Below, piece after piece: positions 23,044 through 30,576 of a stretch of 41,856 bases of DNA. Numbering within the stretch: the stretch's first letter is position 1; each line of letters begins with the position of its first letter. The translations under genes and the position numbers were made by a program. Origin of the DNA: a virus; the IMG/VR virus record IMGVR_UViG_3300047678_000104, positions 1-41,856 of that record. The stretch is one strand, 5' to 3'. The notes under the pieces were generated by a model. It did no database searches. It saw nothing but the letters and a program-made list of their open reading frames with translations, and was not told the origin of the DNA.

Positions 23044-25505
23044 TATTTGTTTCTCCGCATTGCCTTAGAAACGCTTGCGCCTGACTTCGCGGCAATCTGC
23101 TGCTGTGTCCGCAAATCGGTCGGTGCCGCAATCGTGAAGCTGTTGTTGACTGTGAATCCGCCTGCACCGTTTGGTATGATATCGCCGGATGTTTTCGGTA
23201 CGAACATTTCTGGCCCACGCTCACCAACTAAATACGGCGTTCCACTGTTAACTCCTCCGCCCATCGCCTTTGGTCCACCGAAGATGGACGAAAAGAAAGT
23301 GGTGAGTATGTTTCCGAATCCAGCACCGCCTCCCGGTGCGCCCGGTGCTCCACCGCTAAAGATGGCCTTGGCGATATTGTCGGCAGCGAGCTTGGCAAGA
23401 GAAGCGGAAATGGAGCCGATGAAATCTTTGAACGCACGGCTAAGAGATTTTGTCCCTGTCGCGACGGATTCGATGAGGCTGCTCAGTCCGGATTGAATCG
23501 AATCGGTTGCCGATTGAGATGCAGACCGGCGCTCAATATTCATCTGCCTGTCGATAGCCACGATTTGCGCAGCTGCTGAACGACGGATGTTGACTTCTTG
23601 TTCGGCTAGTTGAGCGAGCACGACCAAATCGCCATTCGCAATCGCACGTTTCTCTTCAATCTCCTGCAACTCGATGGTGAGTTTTTTGGCTGTCAACTCT
23701 CGCTGAATCGCCAACTCTTGTTCTTTCGTTATCTCGCGAAGCGCAAGCAAATTCGCCGCTGTCGCTGTCTCCGCGTCAATCTCCGCGATGCCCGCTGCTT
23801 TGCGACCGGCAATGCGCGTCTCCTCTAACGCCTTTGCCAGCGCCCGTTCCGCGTTTGCTGCCGCTCGCGCGTTCGTAACAACAGCGCCATATCGCTGAGC
23901 CTCTAAAACCTGAAGCTCACCCACCACCTTCGCCATTTGCGTCTGTAGCTTTAGGCTTTCTTGCGTGTTTTTTCCGGCACCTTGATTCCGGATTGCCTCT
24001 TGCTCTTTTTTCTTTTCCTTAATCGCCTCATCAATACCCTTCAGCTCAATGGCGAGCTTGGCGTCATAAAACTCCTTGAGGCTGATGAGGTTGTTTTTGT
24101 ATGCATCGTCATACGCGGCCTGTGCCTGCTTGAGATTCTCTTTGATGAGATTTAGTTCAGCGGTTGAACGGGCTTTTTCTAGCGCAATCCGGTTCGCAGC
24201 ATTCTCATCCTTTTCGGGTGCGCTCTTGGTTCCCTGCTTCCCGATGATTCCTGCTGCGGTTCCTTTTTCGGAAAACGAACCGGTGAGCGCCTTGTCAATA
24301 TCTTTCTTGCCCTTTTCGGCAATCTTGACTGTGTTGTTGACTCCCTCTTGCGCGATGTTTGCAAGGTCGGTGAACCCCTGCTTCCAACGCGCGACAGCAC
24401 CCTTGAAGTCGCGCTTGAATGCAAGCTCGATTACTTCGCCTGCCGTAACGGCAACCGCGCCTAGCCCAATGAGAAGTGTCTTGATGACTTCGACTACAAA
24501 TTCAACCGCGATTCGGAGACTGATAAAAACAACCTCAATCATCCGCACGATATTCTGAAAAAACTCCATCGGCGTTACAGCGGTTCCACCGGACGCAAAC
24601 GCGGATGCGATTACTTTTATGACTGACTTGATGCTGTCAAAAACGATTCCAGCAACAGCCCCCATCGAATCGGTCACCGCGTCTCGAATTGTCATAAACG
24701 AATTGACGAATGTTTCGGTGAATTCGATAATGGTTGGGCCAAAGCTGGCAAACTTTTCGGCCAGCTCCGTGAAGCGTGGGATAAACGCAGATGCGATTGT
24801 GCGCCGCGTTCCTTCAAGAACATCATCAACGTCTTTGATGGCGAGCTTGTAGGCTTTGTTTGCAGCAAGCCCTTCAGTCGTGAGCGTTAAATTTAGCTCG
24901 CGATTCTTGACAATGTTGGCCTGAATCGACGCCTCAGTTACCTTCATTATCTTGCTTAAGTCTGCGCCGCTTCGTCCAAACAGCTCCATAGAGACGATGT
25001 TGCGGTCAACGCCCTGCTTGTATTGCTCTGTTATCGCCCCAGCTTCCCGGATAAGCGTTTGGGTGTCGCGAAGATTGCCATTTGCATCGCGCGTTACTAA
25101 GCCATATGACTTCAGACCATCTTCGTTGTTCTTGAGTTGGCGCGAAAACTTTTGAAAGACACCAAGATAATCCTCTTGTGTTACACCAACGTCCTCAAGC
25201 GACTCGCGAAGTCCGCCCGCGCGTTCGCCCGTGATACCAAGCGTGCGAGCAAACTTCGCAGTCTCACCATCGGCCTTGATGGTGTCATCAATCATCCCCT
25301 TGAGGGCGCTTCCGCCCGACACGACTGCAGCGACAGCAGCAAGACCTGCTGTGATTTTTAGAAAGCCAACGTTCAGTGATTCGAGATTTTGTTTCATCTT
25401 GCCGGTTGTGTCGGACACTTTGTCCCCGGCCTGAGTGAGCTTGCTTAGAAGCTCCGCAATCTCGGCACCAAACTTTACTTTCACGCCATCATTTTCGCCA
25501 GCCAT
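23043..25505 (-). CDS. Tape measure protein
   Basis: This encodes 820 residues. It has long alpha-helical stretches with many Ala, Lys and Glu, a hydrophobic region near residue 50-70 (LKITAGLAAVAAVVSGG), a large coiled-coil region around 420-630, and near the C-terminus the tape measure signature TPYLVGERGPEMFVP. The protein sets tail length and passes DNA and probably helps cross the cell wall. The ribosome site is GGAG. It follows the tail chaperone genes as in other siphophages. At roughly 1.5 angstrom per residue this predicts a tail of about 120 nm. Confidence 0.95.
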   Translation of the reverse strand: MAGENDGVKVKFGAEIAELLSKLTQAGDKVSDTTGKMKQNLESLNVGFLKITAGLAAVAAVVSGGSALKGMIDDTIKADGETAKFARTLGITGERAGGLRESLEDVGVTQEDYLGVFQKFSRQLKNNEDGLKSYGLVTRDANGNLRDTQTLIREAGAITEQYKQGVDRNIVSMELFGRSGADLSKIMKVTEASIQANIVKNRELNLTLTTEGLAANKAYKLAIKDVDDVLEGTRRTIASAFIPRFTELAEKFASFGPTIIEFTETFVNSFMTIRDAVTDSMGAVAGIVFDSIKSVIKVIASAFASGGTAVTPMEFFQNIVRMIEVVFISLRIAVEFVVEVIKTLLIGLGAVAVTAGEVIELAFKRDFKGAVARWKQGFTDLANIAQEGVNNTVKIAEKGKKDIDKALTGSFSEKGTAAGIIGKQGTKSAPEKDENAANRIALEKARSTAELNLIKENLKQAQAAYDDAYKNNLISLKEFYDAKLAIELKGIDEAIKEKKKEQEAIRNQGAGKNTQESLKLQTQMAKVVGELQVLEAQRYGAVVTNARAAANAERALAKALEETRIAGRKAAGIAEIDAETATAANLLALREITKEQELAIQRELTAKKLTIELQEIEEKRAIANGDLVVLAQLAEQEVNIRRSAAAQIVAIDRQMNIERRSASQSATDSIQSGLSSLIESVATGTKSLSRAFKDFIGSISASLAKLAADNIAKAIFSGGAPGAPGGGAGFGNILTTFFSSIFGGPKAMGGGVNSGTPYLVGERGPEMFVPKTSGDIIPNGAGGFTVNNSFTIAAPTDLRTQQQIAAKSGASVSKAMRRNK

Positions 25506-25507
25506 AT

Positions 25508-25750
25508 CTACTCCATTGGAAGCATCGTCATCAAATCTTCAATCTTGCCGACCGGCTCTGAGTCTTTTTCCCCTTTGCCAAGATAAGCAGCGACCATGAT
25601 ATGAACGGGTGGATTGTCAGCCCAATAATCCCTCATTTCTTCAAACCTTGGGAGTGTCATAAATTCGTCTATGTACTCCCAAGTCCAACCTGTGGCGGTT
25701 ATCAATAGGCCGTATGCTTCGCCCCAATCTAGCGGACGGCCTGTGCTTCC
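25508..25750 (-). CDS. Tail chaperone C-terminal extension (T part, made by -1 frameshift)
   Basis: This open frame encodes 80 residues when entered by a -1 shift near 25750. It has no ATG near its start. A TTG at 25705 would leave out a segment that clearly belongs to the family: PLDWGEAYGLL just before ITATGWTWEYIDEFM. It ends in a charged region (GKGEKDSEPVG). In siphophages this T region is fused to the G protein by programmed frameshifting and helps load the tail tube protein onto the tape measure. The fused product would have about 184 residues (104 + 80). The frame is closed by TAA at 25760-25762. Confidence 0.75.
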   Translation of the reverse strand, partial: GSTGRPLDWGEAYGLLITATGWTWEYIDEFMTLPRFEEMRDYWADNPPVHIMVAAYLGKGEKDSEPVGKIEDLMTMLPME

Positions 25751-26061
25751 CCCGCTGGCTTAACGCCTGCTGCGCTGAAGATTCGAGACATCGTCACCTC
25801 TGCGTTCGCCATGTTGAGATTTTCTTCAACAAACTCTCGCGAGAGGTCTGGCGACTGCGACGAAAGGGACATGTGAACAATATCCACAATCGCATCCATC
25901 ACCTCGATACTTGGCACGGCGTCGTTTGAATTCGCGCTCGCGAGCTGCGCCGCGTTCAACTTCACCAGCAGCGGCTGCACGGCTTTCAGGGTTTTGAAAT
26001 TCAACGGCTGAAGACGACCGACCATTTCATCAAGGGTCTTGCTGCTTTCGTTTGCGCTCAT
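25729..26061 (-). CDS. Tail assembly chaperone (G protein)
   Basis: This encodes 110 residues, mostly helical (LNFKTLKAVQPLLVKLNAAQLA), lying between the major tail protein and the tape measure gene, where tail chaperones lie in siphophages. It is expected to keep the tape measure soluble during tube assembly. A fraction of ribosomes should shift into the -1 frame near the end to make the longer GT form. ATG at 26061 follows AAAAAAGGAATCAC. The name rests mainly on position and the overlapping frame. Confidence 0.78.
   Translation of the reverse strand: MSANESSKTLDEMVGRLQPLNFKTLKAVQPLLVKLNAAQLASANSNDAVPSIEVMDAIVDIVHMSLSSQSPDLSREFVEENLNMANAEVTMSRIFSAAGVKPAGEAQAVR
25747..25755 (-). promoter_or_regulatory. 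Likely -1 ribosomal frameshift site (GGGGG run)
   Basis: In the G reading frame the sequence runs GCG GGG GAA GCA. A run of five Gs allows the P-site Gly tRNA to re-pair one base back. The -1 frame has a TAA at 25760-25762 and the G frame ends with TAG at 25729-25731, so any shift must fall in this window of about 30 bases. The heptamer is not the classic X-XXY-YYZ type. Confidence 0.6.
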
Positions 26062-26091
26062 GTGATTCCTTTTTTATTAGAGACAGGGTAC

Positions 26092-26134
26092 AAAAAAGGC
26101 TGGACTGCCCACCCTGTAAGAGAGCAGCCCAGCC
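26092..26134 (-). terminator. Rho-independent terminator after major tail gene
   Basis: Read on the - strand, GGCTGGGCTGC and GCAGTCCAGCC pair over 11 bp with one G-U pair and a 15-base loop, followed by TTTTTT. It starts 12 bases after the major tail gene's stop and lies inside the late operon, so it should reduce transcription of the chaperone, tape measure and tip genes. Confidence 0.85.
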
Positions 26135-26146
26135 AAAAGCGCAGCG

Positions 26147-26905
26147 TTACTCCGAAGTTGACCAATAGCCTACGTTGCCAGAGCCGTCATCAAACGCTTC
26201 CGCCTCGAAATCAGGGACTGTGAAATCTTCGAGCTTGGTTGCGAGTGAAAGTTTATTGCTCACGCAGTTCGGCAAACGCATTGTGAAATTCTTGTTGTTG
26301 TACGGGACAACAAGCGCGGCTTCAAACGATGGCTGATAACCAAGCGTCATGTTCCGCATCGTTTGCTTTTTCGCGACGGTGCTTGTAGCGGTGTAGCGGA
26401 AGCTGATGAAAACGGTCTTGGTTGCATCGGCAGCAGCAAACGTATACAAGCCGGCAGCGACCGAATACTGCCCGGTGACGGGAGCGGATGCGACGCGGGT
26501 GTATGGGATGCCTTGGGAATCGGTTACACCCAAATCAGCAACCCACGTTCCTGAGGATGGTGGTGGCGGCGTGATGGTGAAAGGCGTTGATGGGATAACA
26601 GAGCCTGTCGTGTCTTGGAAAAGCGTGTCAATGCCGTTGGCCAAGGTCTGGCCAAAGAAAATCGCGTTCAGCATCAGGCCGCTGAGGTTTGCAAACTTCG
26701 CCTTCAAGTTGATGCTGCCGGTTCCGCGACCGATTGCGACGGGGAACTGAAGCGAGCCGTACAACTTTTTGGTGCTGAATGCGAGGTCAACGGTCACCTC
26801 TTGCAGCGTGCCGAACTTTACCGGTGTTGGGTTTGTGATAGCGACACCGGATGCGTCAAACAATGGCGTCCCAAAAAGGACACCCGAACCAAAAGCATAT
26901 TGCAT
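26147..26905 (-). CDS. Major tail protein (tail tube)
   Basis: This encodes 252 residues. The N-terminus YAFGSGVLFGTPLFDASGVAI and the later mix of beta segments (FGTLQEVTVDL, TKKLYGSLQFPVA) with few Cys residues fit a tail tube subunit. An apparent insert with TPPPPSSGTWV and VTGQYSVAAG lies near residues 110-160. The gene is followed by a terminator and has a strong ribosome site (AGGAGATTTATC), as expected for an abundant structural protein. It lies two genes after the HK97-gp10-like protein and directly before the chaperone. Confidence 0.82.
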   Translation of the reverse strand: MQYAFGSGVLFGTPLFDASGVAITNPTPVKFGTLQEVTVDLAFSTKKLYGSLQFPVAIGRGTGSINLKAKFANLSGLMLNAIFFGQTLANGIDTLFQDTTGSVIPSTPFTITPPPPSSGTWVADLGVTDSQGIPYTRVASAPVTGQYSVAAGLYTFAAADATKTVFISFRYTATSTVAKKQTMRNMTLGYQPSFEAALVVPYNNKNFTMRLPNCVSNKLSLATKLEDFTVPDFEAEAFDDGSGNVGYWSTSE

Positions 26906-26915
26906 GATAAATCTC

Positions 26916-27359
26916 CTATTGTGGGAGGAACATTGTTACAGGGATGATGACTACGGCTTGGTCACCCAATACGCCTTCATCGGTTTCGATTGGCCCATCT
27001 ATTCGGCACCGCTCAACAAGCCCACCGAGGGTTTGTTCACCTGTTAGCGCGGATGGTAAAATGTTTTCAACAAACTGGTCAATCAGTGGGTTCAAAATCT
27101 GCATCGGGGGAACCAGTAATTCTCCGCCCGTTTTCGCATACATATAAATCGTCGCCTCAAGCGTCCAGCGGGTGGGCATTTTCTGCGTAAATTCTGCGGT
27201 CTGCGAGCCTTGTGTCATAAACAGCGCAGGTTGGTCTGTGTTGCCGACTTCTGACCAATGGACTAAACGACGGCTGGTTGTTTTCCAAACCTTCGCCTGT
27301 GATTCGTCGCCAATCGCTTTTTGGAACAGTGCTTCATATATCGTTTCGCGTGGACTCAT
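26916..27359 (-). CDS. Tail terminator / tail completion protein candidate
   Basis: This encodes 147 residues. An N-terminal amphipathic helix (ETIYEALFQKAI) leads into a beta-rich body with WTLEATIYMYAKTGG. It lies between the HK97-gp10-like gene and the major tail gene, the place of the tail terminator that caps the tube in siphophages. No signature was recognised, so the call depends on position and general fold. The start overlaps the previous gene's stop by 4 bases. Confidence 0.6.
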   Translation of the reverse strand: MSPRETIYEALFQKAIGDESQAKVWKTTSRRLVHWSEVGNTDQPALFMTQGSQTAEFTQKMPTRWTLEATIYMYAKTGGELLVPPMQILNPLIDQFVENILPSALTGEQTLGGLVERCRIDGPIETDEGVLGDQAVVIIPVTMFLPQ

Positions 27360-27850
27360 AAAGCGCCTCGCAAAGTGGTTGTAATTACAGAAAGCATTTC
27401 CTTTTCAATCTCCGGGGTCATTTCCCGTAAAGCCGAACGGAGGAATGACCGCTCAGGCATGTTTACGCGCCTTGTATGCCCCCTTACGGCGATTTGAATT
27501 GGGCCGCTGCGTATCTCCCTGCCCCATGCCACTTTAATCGTTCTCAAGTGTTCCTGCACGGTCACGTTCCCTTTGAATCCAAATTCGTGCGGACGAGCAT
27601 ATGGAACGTTTGTGCCGACGATGCCGACGATGGACGAATCTGTTTTGATGACTTTCTGCGTTATTGACCTGCGCAGCGTACCGGTCGGTGCGCGCAAGAC
27701 TTGGCCAGAAAGTTTGTCCTGCTTAACAATTCCTTGCAGCTTAATCGTGAGCCGCAAAATAACCGTGGCCAAGCGGTCGCGCGTGATTGGCCCAATTCGC
27801 AAAAGTTTTTTTGCGAGAACTTCGCCGCCGATGACTTCGCCCGTAATCAT
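27356..27850 (-). CDS. HK97-gp10-like head-tail joining protein
   Basis: This encodes 164 residues. Segments PTGTLRRSI, VGIVGTNVPYARPHEFG and MPERSFLRSAL match the gp10-like family, in which a 'Y-A-x-x-x-EFG' followed by 'P-x-R-x-F-L-R-x-A' is a hallmark. These proteins take part in the neck or the completion of the tail. The gene order (connector, gp10-like, terminator, major tail) is normal for siphophages. Confidence 0.85.
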   Translation of the reverse strand: MITGEVIGGEVLAKKLLRIGPITRDRLATVILRLTIKLQGIVKQDKLSGQVLRAPTGTLRRSITQKVIKTDSSIVGIVGTNVPYARPHEFGFKGNVTVQEHLRTIKVAWGREIRSGPIQIAVRGHTRRVNMPERSFLRSALREMTPEIEKEMLSVITTTLRGAL

Positions 27851-28389
27851 ACCGGTGACATTTTCCGATATTGGTTGATGACGGTGCGAACGTGTGGCGG
27901 AATATCGGCCACGCTGTATGAAGTCGTTCCCCCGGCGATTGCCTTGCTTGTTTCACCAACTCGATTGCGACGGCGGTAAACCTCAGCGGCCAAATCGACG
28001 CACGCTTGCTTAAGGTCTGCGGGCACCGACGCATACCCCGCTGTGTATACCACTGTGACGTTCTGAATCCCTTTGGGAAAAACTTCGTTGTTAAGGATGA
28101 CCGAATAATCGTCAAACCGATACCCGGATGAACCGAAGCTAGTTGCAGCCGCTTTCGCGACTCCGTTGACGGTGAGTGATGAGATTGCTGTTACCGGGAA
28201 AAAGCTCAAGACTTGCCGAACGTTCCCTGAGCCGTCATAGGTCGCCGTGTATTGCTGCGTCTCGATGTCTCGATTGATTATTGACGAAATCAAGACAGAT
28301 GCTGATTTAATGGCTGACTCGATGACGGGGTCATCGGTCGCACCACTAATGGAGAGGTATGCCTTGAGGTCGTCAATAGTTGCAAGCAT
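27847..28389 (-). CDS. Head-tail connector (gp6-like) protein
   Basis: This encodes 180 residues. The N-terminal TIDDLKAYLSISGATDDPVIESAIKSA segment is the typical helical start of gp6/gp15-like head-tail adaptors, the middle has a beta-rich FFPVTAISSLTVNG, and the C-terminus is helical (DLKQACVDLAAEVYRRRNR). It probably forms the ring below the portal. The start follows AAGGAAAC. Confidence 0.85.
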   Translation of the reverse strand: MLATIDDLKAYLSISGATDDPVIESAIKSASVLISSIINRDIETQQYTATYDGSGNVRQVLSFFPVTAISSLTVNGVAKAAATSFGSSGYRFDDYSVILNNEVFPKGIQNVTVVYTAGYASVPADLKQACVDLAAEVYRRRNRVGETSKAIAGGTTSYSVADIPPHVRTVINQYRKMSPV

Positions 28390-28398
28390 TTTGTTTCC

Positions 28399-28614
28399 TT
28401 ACTTGTCCGTCTTTTTAGCAGAAGCAGGAGCTGCTGGTGTTTCGGTCGCTGCGACATCTTCCGCAACGATGCCATAACCCCAAAGGGTCGATGGGATGTC
28501 TTCACGCTCAATAGTCCCATCACCATCGAGCTTGCCGTTGTTAATGGCGCGCCGTTCGCCTTTTACCTCGAACACGGTGTTGAGCGATTCGGGAGCCGTC
28601 AACTTGACTTTCAT
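28399..28614 (-). CDS. Small hypothetical protein, 71 aa
   Basis: This encodes 71 residues, a short beta-rich stretch followed by an Ala/Pro/Lys/Thr-rich tail (TPAAPASAKKTDK). I recognise no family. It lies between the repeat-containing gene and the connector gene, overlapping the former by 4 bases. A minor head or neck part is possible. Confidence 0.55.
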   Translation of the reverse strand: MKVKLTAPESLNTVFEVKGERRAINNGKLDGDGTIEREDIPSTLWGYGIVAEDVAATETPAAPASAKKTDK

Positions 28615-28913
28615 TTGCCACCACCTTTCGATTCTTTATCCGGTTCGGTTGCAGGGGCATCCGTCTTTGCGCCCTCACCTTCAGGGGAATCCGTCTTTGC
28701 GCCCTTGCTTTCAGGGGCATCCGTCTTTGCGCCCTTGCCGGATTTTGGAGGCTTCACTTCTTCATCGTCATCATCCGCATACGTGAACCCGTGGTTCAGC
28801 GCTGCTTCGATTGCTTCTGGTGAATTGACTTCGATGTGACCTTTTTTCAGCGGAACTTCATTGCCGCCAAAAGAAAAGCCGCCGCAGTTTTTTGGTGCCT
28901 TCAATCGTGCCAT
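28611..28913 (-). CDS. Small protein with acidic/charged repeat tail
   Basis: This encodes 100 residues. The first 50 look like a small folded domain (CGGFSFGG, HIEVNSPEAIEAALNHGF), similar in feel to short phage proteins that end in an FxY turn. It is followed by an acidic patch and three copies of GAKTD(A/S)P repeats, then a Lys/Gly tail. The ATG at 28913 follows AAAGGAAATATC. The upstream in-frame start at 29000 lies across the capsid gene's terminator and is rejected. Confidence 0.65.
   Translation of the reverse strand: MARLKAPKNCGGFSFGGNEVPLKKGHIEVNSPEAIEAALNHGFTYADDDDEEVKPPKSGKGAKTDAPESKGAKTDSPEGEGAKTDAPATEPDKESKGGGK
28652..28741 (-). repeat. Three 30-bp tandem repeats
   Basis: Three adjacent 30-bp units begin at 28652, 28682 and 28712 and are nearly identical in their first 24 bases. 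Each encodes a ten-residue unit starting GAKTD. They lie inside the reading frame of the 100-residue protein. Confidence 0.9.
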
Positions 28914-28961
28914 GATATTTCCTTTCGATGTAACGTTGCTGTTGGGATTTTGTAGAGCAAG

Positions 28962-28993
28962 AAAGGGCAGGGGCAAAAGCCCCCACCCCTTTT
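28962..28993 (-). terminator. Hairpin terminator after the capsid gene
   Basis: On the - strand, AAAGGG pairs with CCCTTT and GGGGC with GCCCC, separated by a small internal loop, with a TTTT loop. A short T-rich run (TTTC) follows. It starts 16 bases after the capsid stop. The weak T tract suggests partial termination. Confidence 0.6.
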
Positions 28994-29008
28994 CAATCAC
29001 CTTCGGTA

Positions 29009-30496
29009 TTAGCCGTTGGCGATATTTCGGATGACACCGAATGCCGGCGTGAAGAAGTTTTGCAAAACTTCGTCAACATACACGCCATATTCGTACTTCC
29101 GGCTGCGTTGTGGCCACTCAATTTGATAGTAGTCACGACGGTTCAACATGCGCAGAACCGATGAGACGTTGCTCAACGGGTATGGCAGTTGGTCGCAGTA
29201 GAAGATGATGGTGCCGGGTGGAACGTTCGGATGGATGCGGATAGGCAACTCAACCGCGCCGTTCATACCGAACTTGTTCATGTAGGACTGAACAAGCGTA
29301 CCACCAGCAATTACGCCCTGCTTCACATCGAACACAAAGCGCTGTGATGCGCTAGTGCCGGCCACCAAAACTTTCTTGGTAATGTTTTGGGCTTCTTGCG
29401 AGTTGACATAGATGTCGGTTGGGCTCAAGCGATAGTTATCCCAGAACGACTGCAACGCCAAATCAATCTCAACAATGCCGCCCGCGCCGTCCGAAGTCAG
29501 CGTTGTGCCCGTGCCCGGCGTACCGGTCGCGAGCGTGCGAACGTAGGCATTGCTGCCCGGCGTTGCGATTTGTGGCAAGAGGCCGCTGAACACGAGGTTA
29601 TTCAGGCTGTTGTCGGCAATAACTGCCGATGCGTTTTGCGTGCCGGTTGCGGTTGCGCTGATAACGACGGAATTGATGGTTGTAATAGCACCGAGCAATT
29701 CGTTGCTAGCAGTACCCCAGAACCAGGCGAACGCGACAGCACCGTTGGTGAAGGTGGTCGATGCGCTGATGGTCGAAGTTGCACCGGTCGTTGCCTGCGA
29801 TGCGACTGCAGACTTTGCCGATGAACCGCCGCCATACGAATCGGTCGAGCCGTCAGCGTTGGTGCGGTTAACAACGAGCGGGATACCACCAGCAATCGAC
29901 GCATTGCCGTAGCCATCGAGCGTAAGCGCGACAACATACACGTTATACGTCGCAGCCGCCAGCGAACCACCGGTTGTCGAGGTTGACAGGGATGGAGTTG
30001 CTGGGGTGCCGAGTGCCAGTGTTGGGTTACCACCGACAATCAAACGCTCCTCTTGAATCATCAGCGAACGCAGCAAGCCTTCAACGGCCAGCGACTTGAC
30101 ATCGTCAAAGCCCTTAGCAGCAAAGTCAGCTTCATACGTCGCATAGTCTTCAAGACCAAGACCGGCGAAGGATGCTTGGTTGTTGGTAACAGTGGTCGAG
30201 ATAACACCGCCGCGATTGCCTTGGCTAACGCCTGCCGACAGACCGGTGGTGTTAATACCGGTGATGGAGCGCCAGTTGGCCTGAATACCCGTTCCACCGG
30301 TGACACGCGGGATGCGGTTGCGCAGTGGGGTGATAACGGGATAGAGCTTTTTGGCCGGTGCTTCGAGGTCATAGGCCGTGATACCAGTTGTTGCCGAACC
30401 AGATTGCAGATACGCCTTCAACAGCGCATCGCTAGGATTCTGACGAGCAGCAGTCAACGCATCGAGCGATTGACGAGCCATTTCAGATGCATTCAT
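29009..30496 (-). CDS. Major capsid protein (HK97-fold)
   Basis: This encodes 495 residues. The N-terminal part (about 1-165) includes YPVITPLRNRIPRVTGG and ANWRSITGIN, and a middle part (about 168-290) is Thr/Ser/Ala-rich and strand-like. A later part holds IYVNSQEAQNI, GAVELPIRIHPNVPPGT and DYYQIEWPQRSRKYE. This is how HK97-type capsids with an inserted domain look. It follows the protease/scaffold gene and precedes connector genes. The ribosome site is CGAAAGGAATC. No removed leader is obvious. It is expected to be the most abundant virion protein. Confidence 0.85.
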   Translation of the reverse strand: MNASEMARQSLDALTAARQNPSDALLKAYLQSGSATTGITAYDLEAPAKKLYPVITPLRNRIPRVTGGTGIQANWRSITGINTTGLSAGVSQGNRGGVISTTVTNNQASFAGLGLEDYATYEADFAAKGFDDVKSLAVEGLLRSLMIQEERLIVGGNPTLALGTPATPSLSTSTTGGSLAAATYNVYVVALTLDGYGNASIAGGIPLVVNRTNADGSTDSYGGGSSAKSAVASQATTGATSTISASTTFTNGAVAFAWFWGTASNELLGAITTINSVVISATATGTQNASAVIADNSLNNLVFSGLLPQIATPGSNAYVRTLATGTPGTGTTLTSDGAGGIVEIDLALQSFWDNYRLSPTDIYVNSQEAQNITKKVLVAGTSASQRFVFDVKQGVIAGGTLVQSYMNKFGMNGAVELPIRIHPNVPPGTIIFYCDQLPYPLSNVSSVLRMLNRRDYYQIEWPQRSRKYEYGVYVDEVLQNFFTPAFGVIRNIANG

Positions 30497-30540
30497 TTTG
30501 ATTCCTTTCGGTCTGTTACTGATTGTTGATGTTGGTTAGT
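30497..30540 (-). promoter_or_regulatory. A/C-rich leader before the capsid gene
   Basis: Read on the - strand, the leader has AACATCAACAATCAGTAAC, then GACCGAAAGGAATC and the start codon. It lacks hairpins and resembles the leader of the 250-residue structural gene at 36184-36936 (AACATCAACAACAATCAAG, then TAACGAAAGGAATC). The similarity suggests shared translational signals. Confidence 0.5.
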
Positions 30541-30576
30541 TAATGGGAGGGTTGGTTGGTTAAGGAATGGCTCTGC

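Noticed and set aside
22483-23496. Long + strand open frame (337 residues) opposite the DUF2460 and tape measure genes
   Set aside because: It is antisense to two well-supported tail genes, has no ribosome site and shows the Arg/Ser-rich composition typical of shadow frames.
25508-25705. Separate 65-residue gene starting with TTG at 25705
   Set aside because: The frame is open further upstream with family-like sequence and no good ribosome site, so it is better read as the frameshifted T part of the tail chaperone.
28914-29000. N-terminal extension of the 100-residue repeat-tail protein from 29000
   Set aside because: It would run through the capsid gene's terminator hairpin and has a low-complexity Leu/Pro sequence; the ATG at 28913 has a strong ribosome site.
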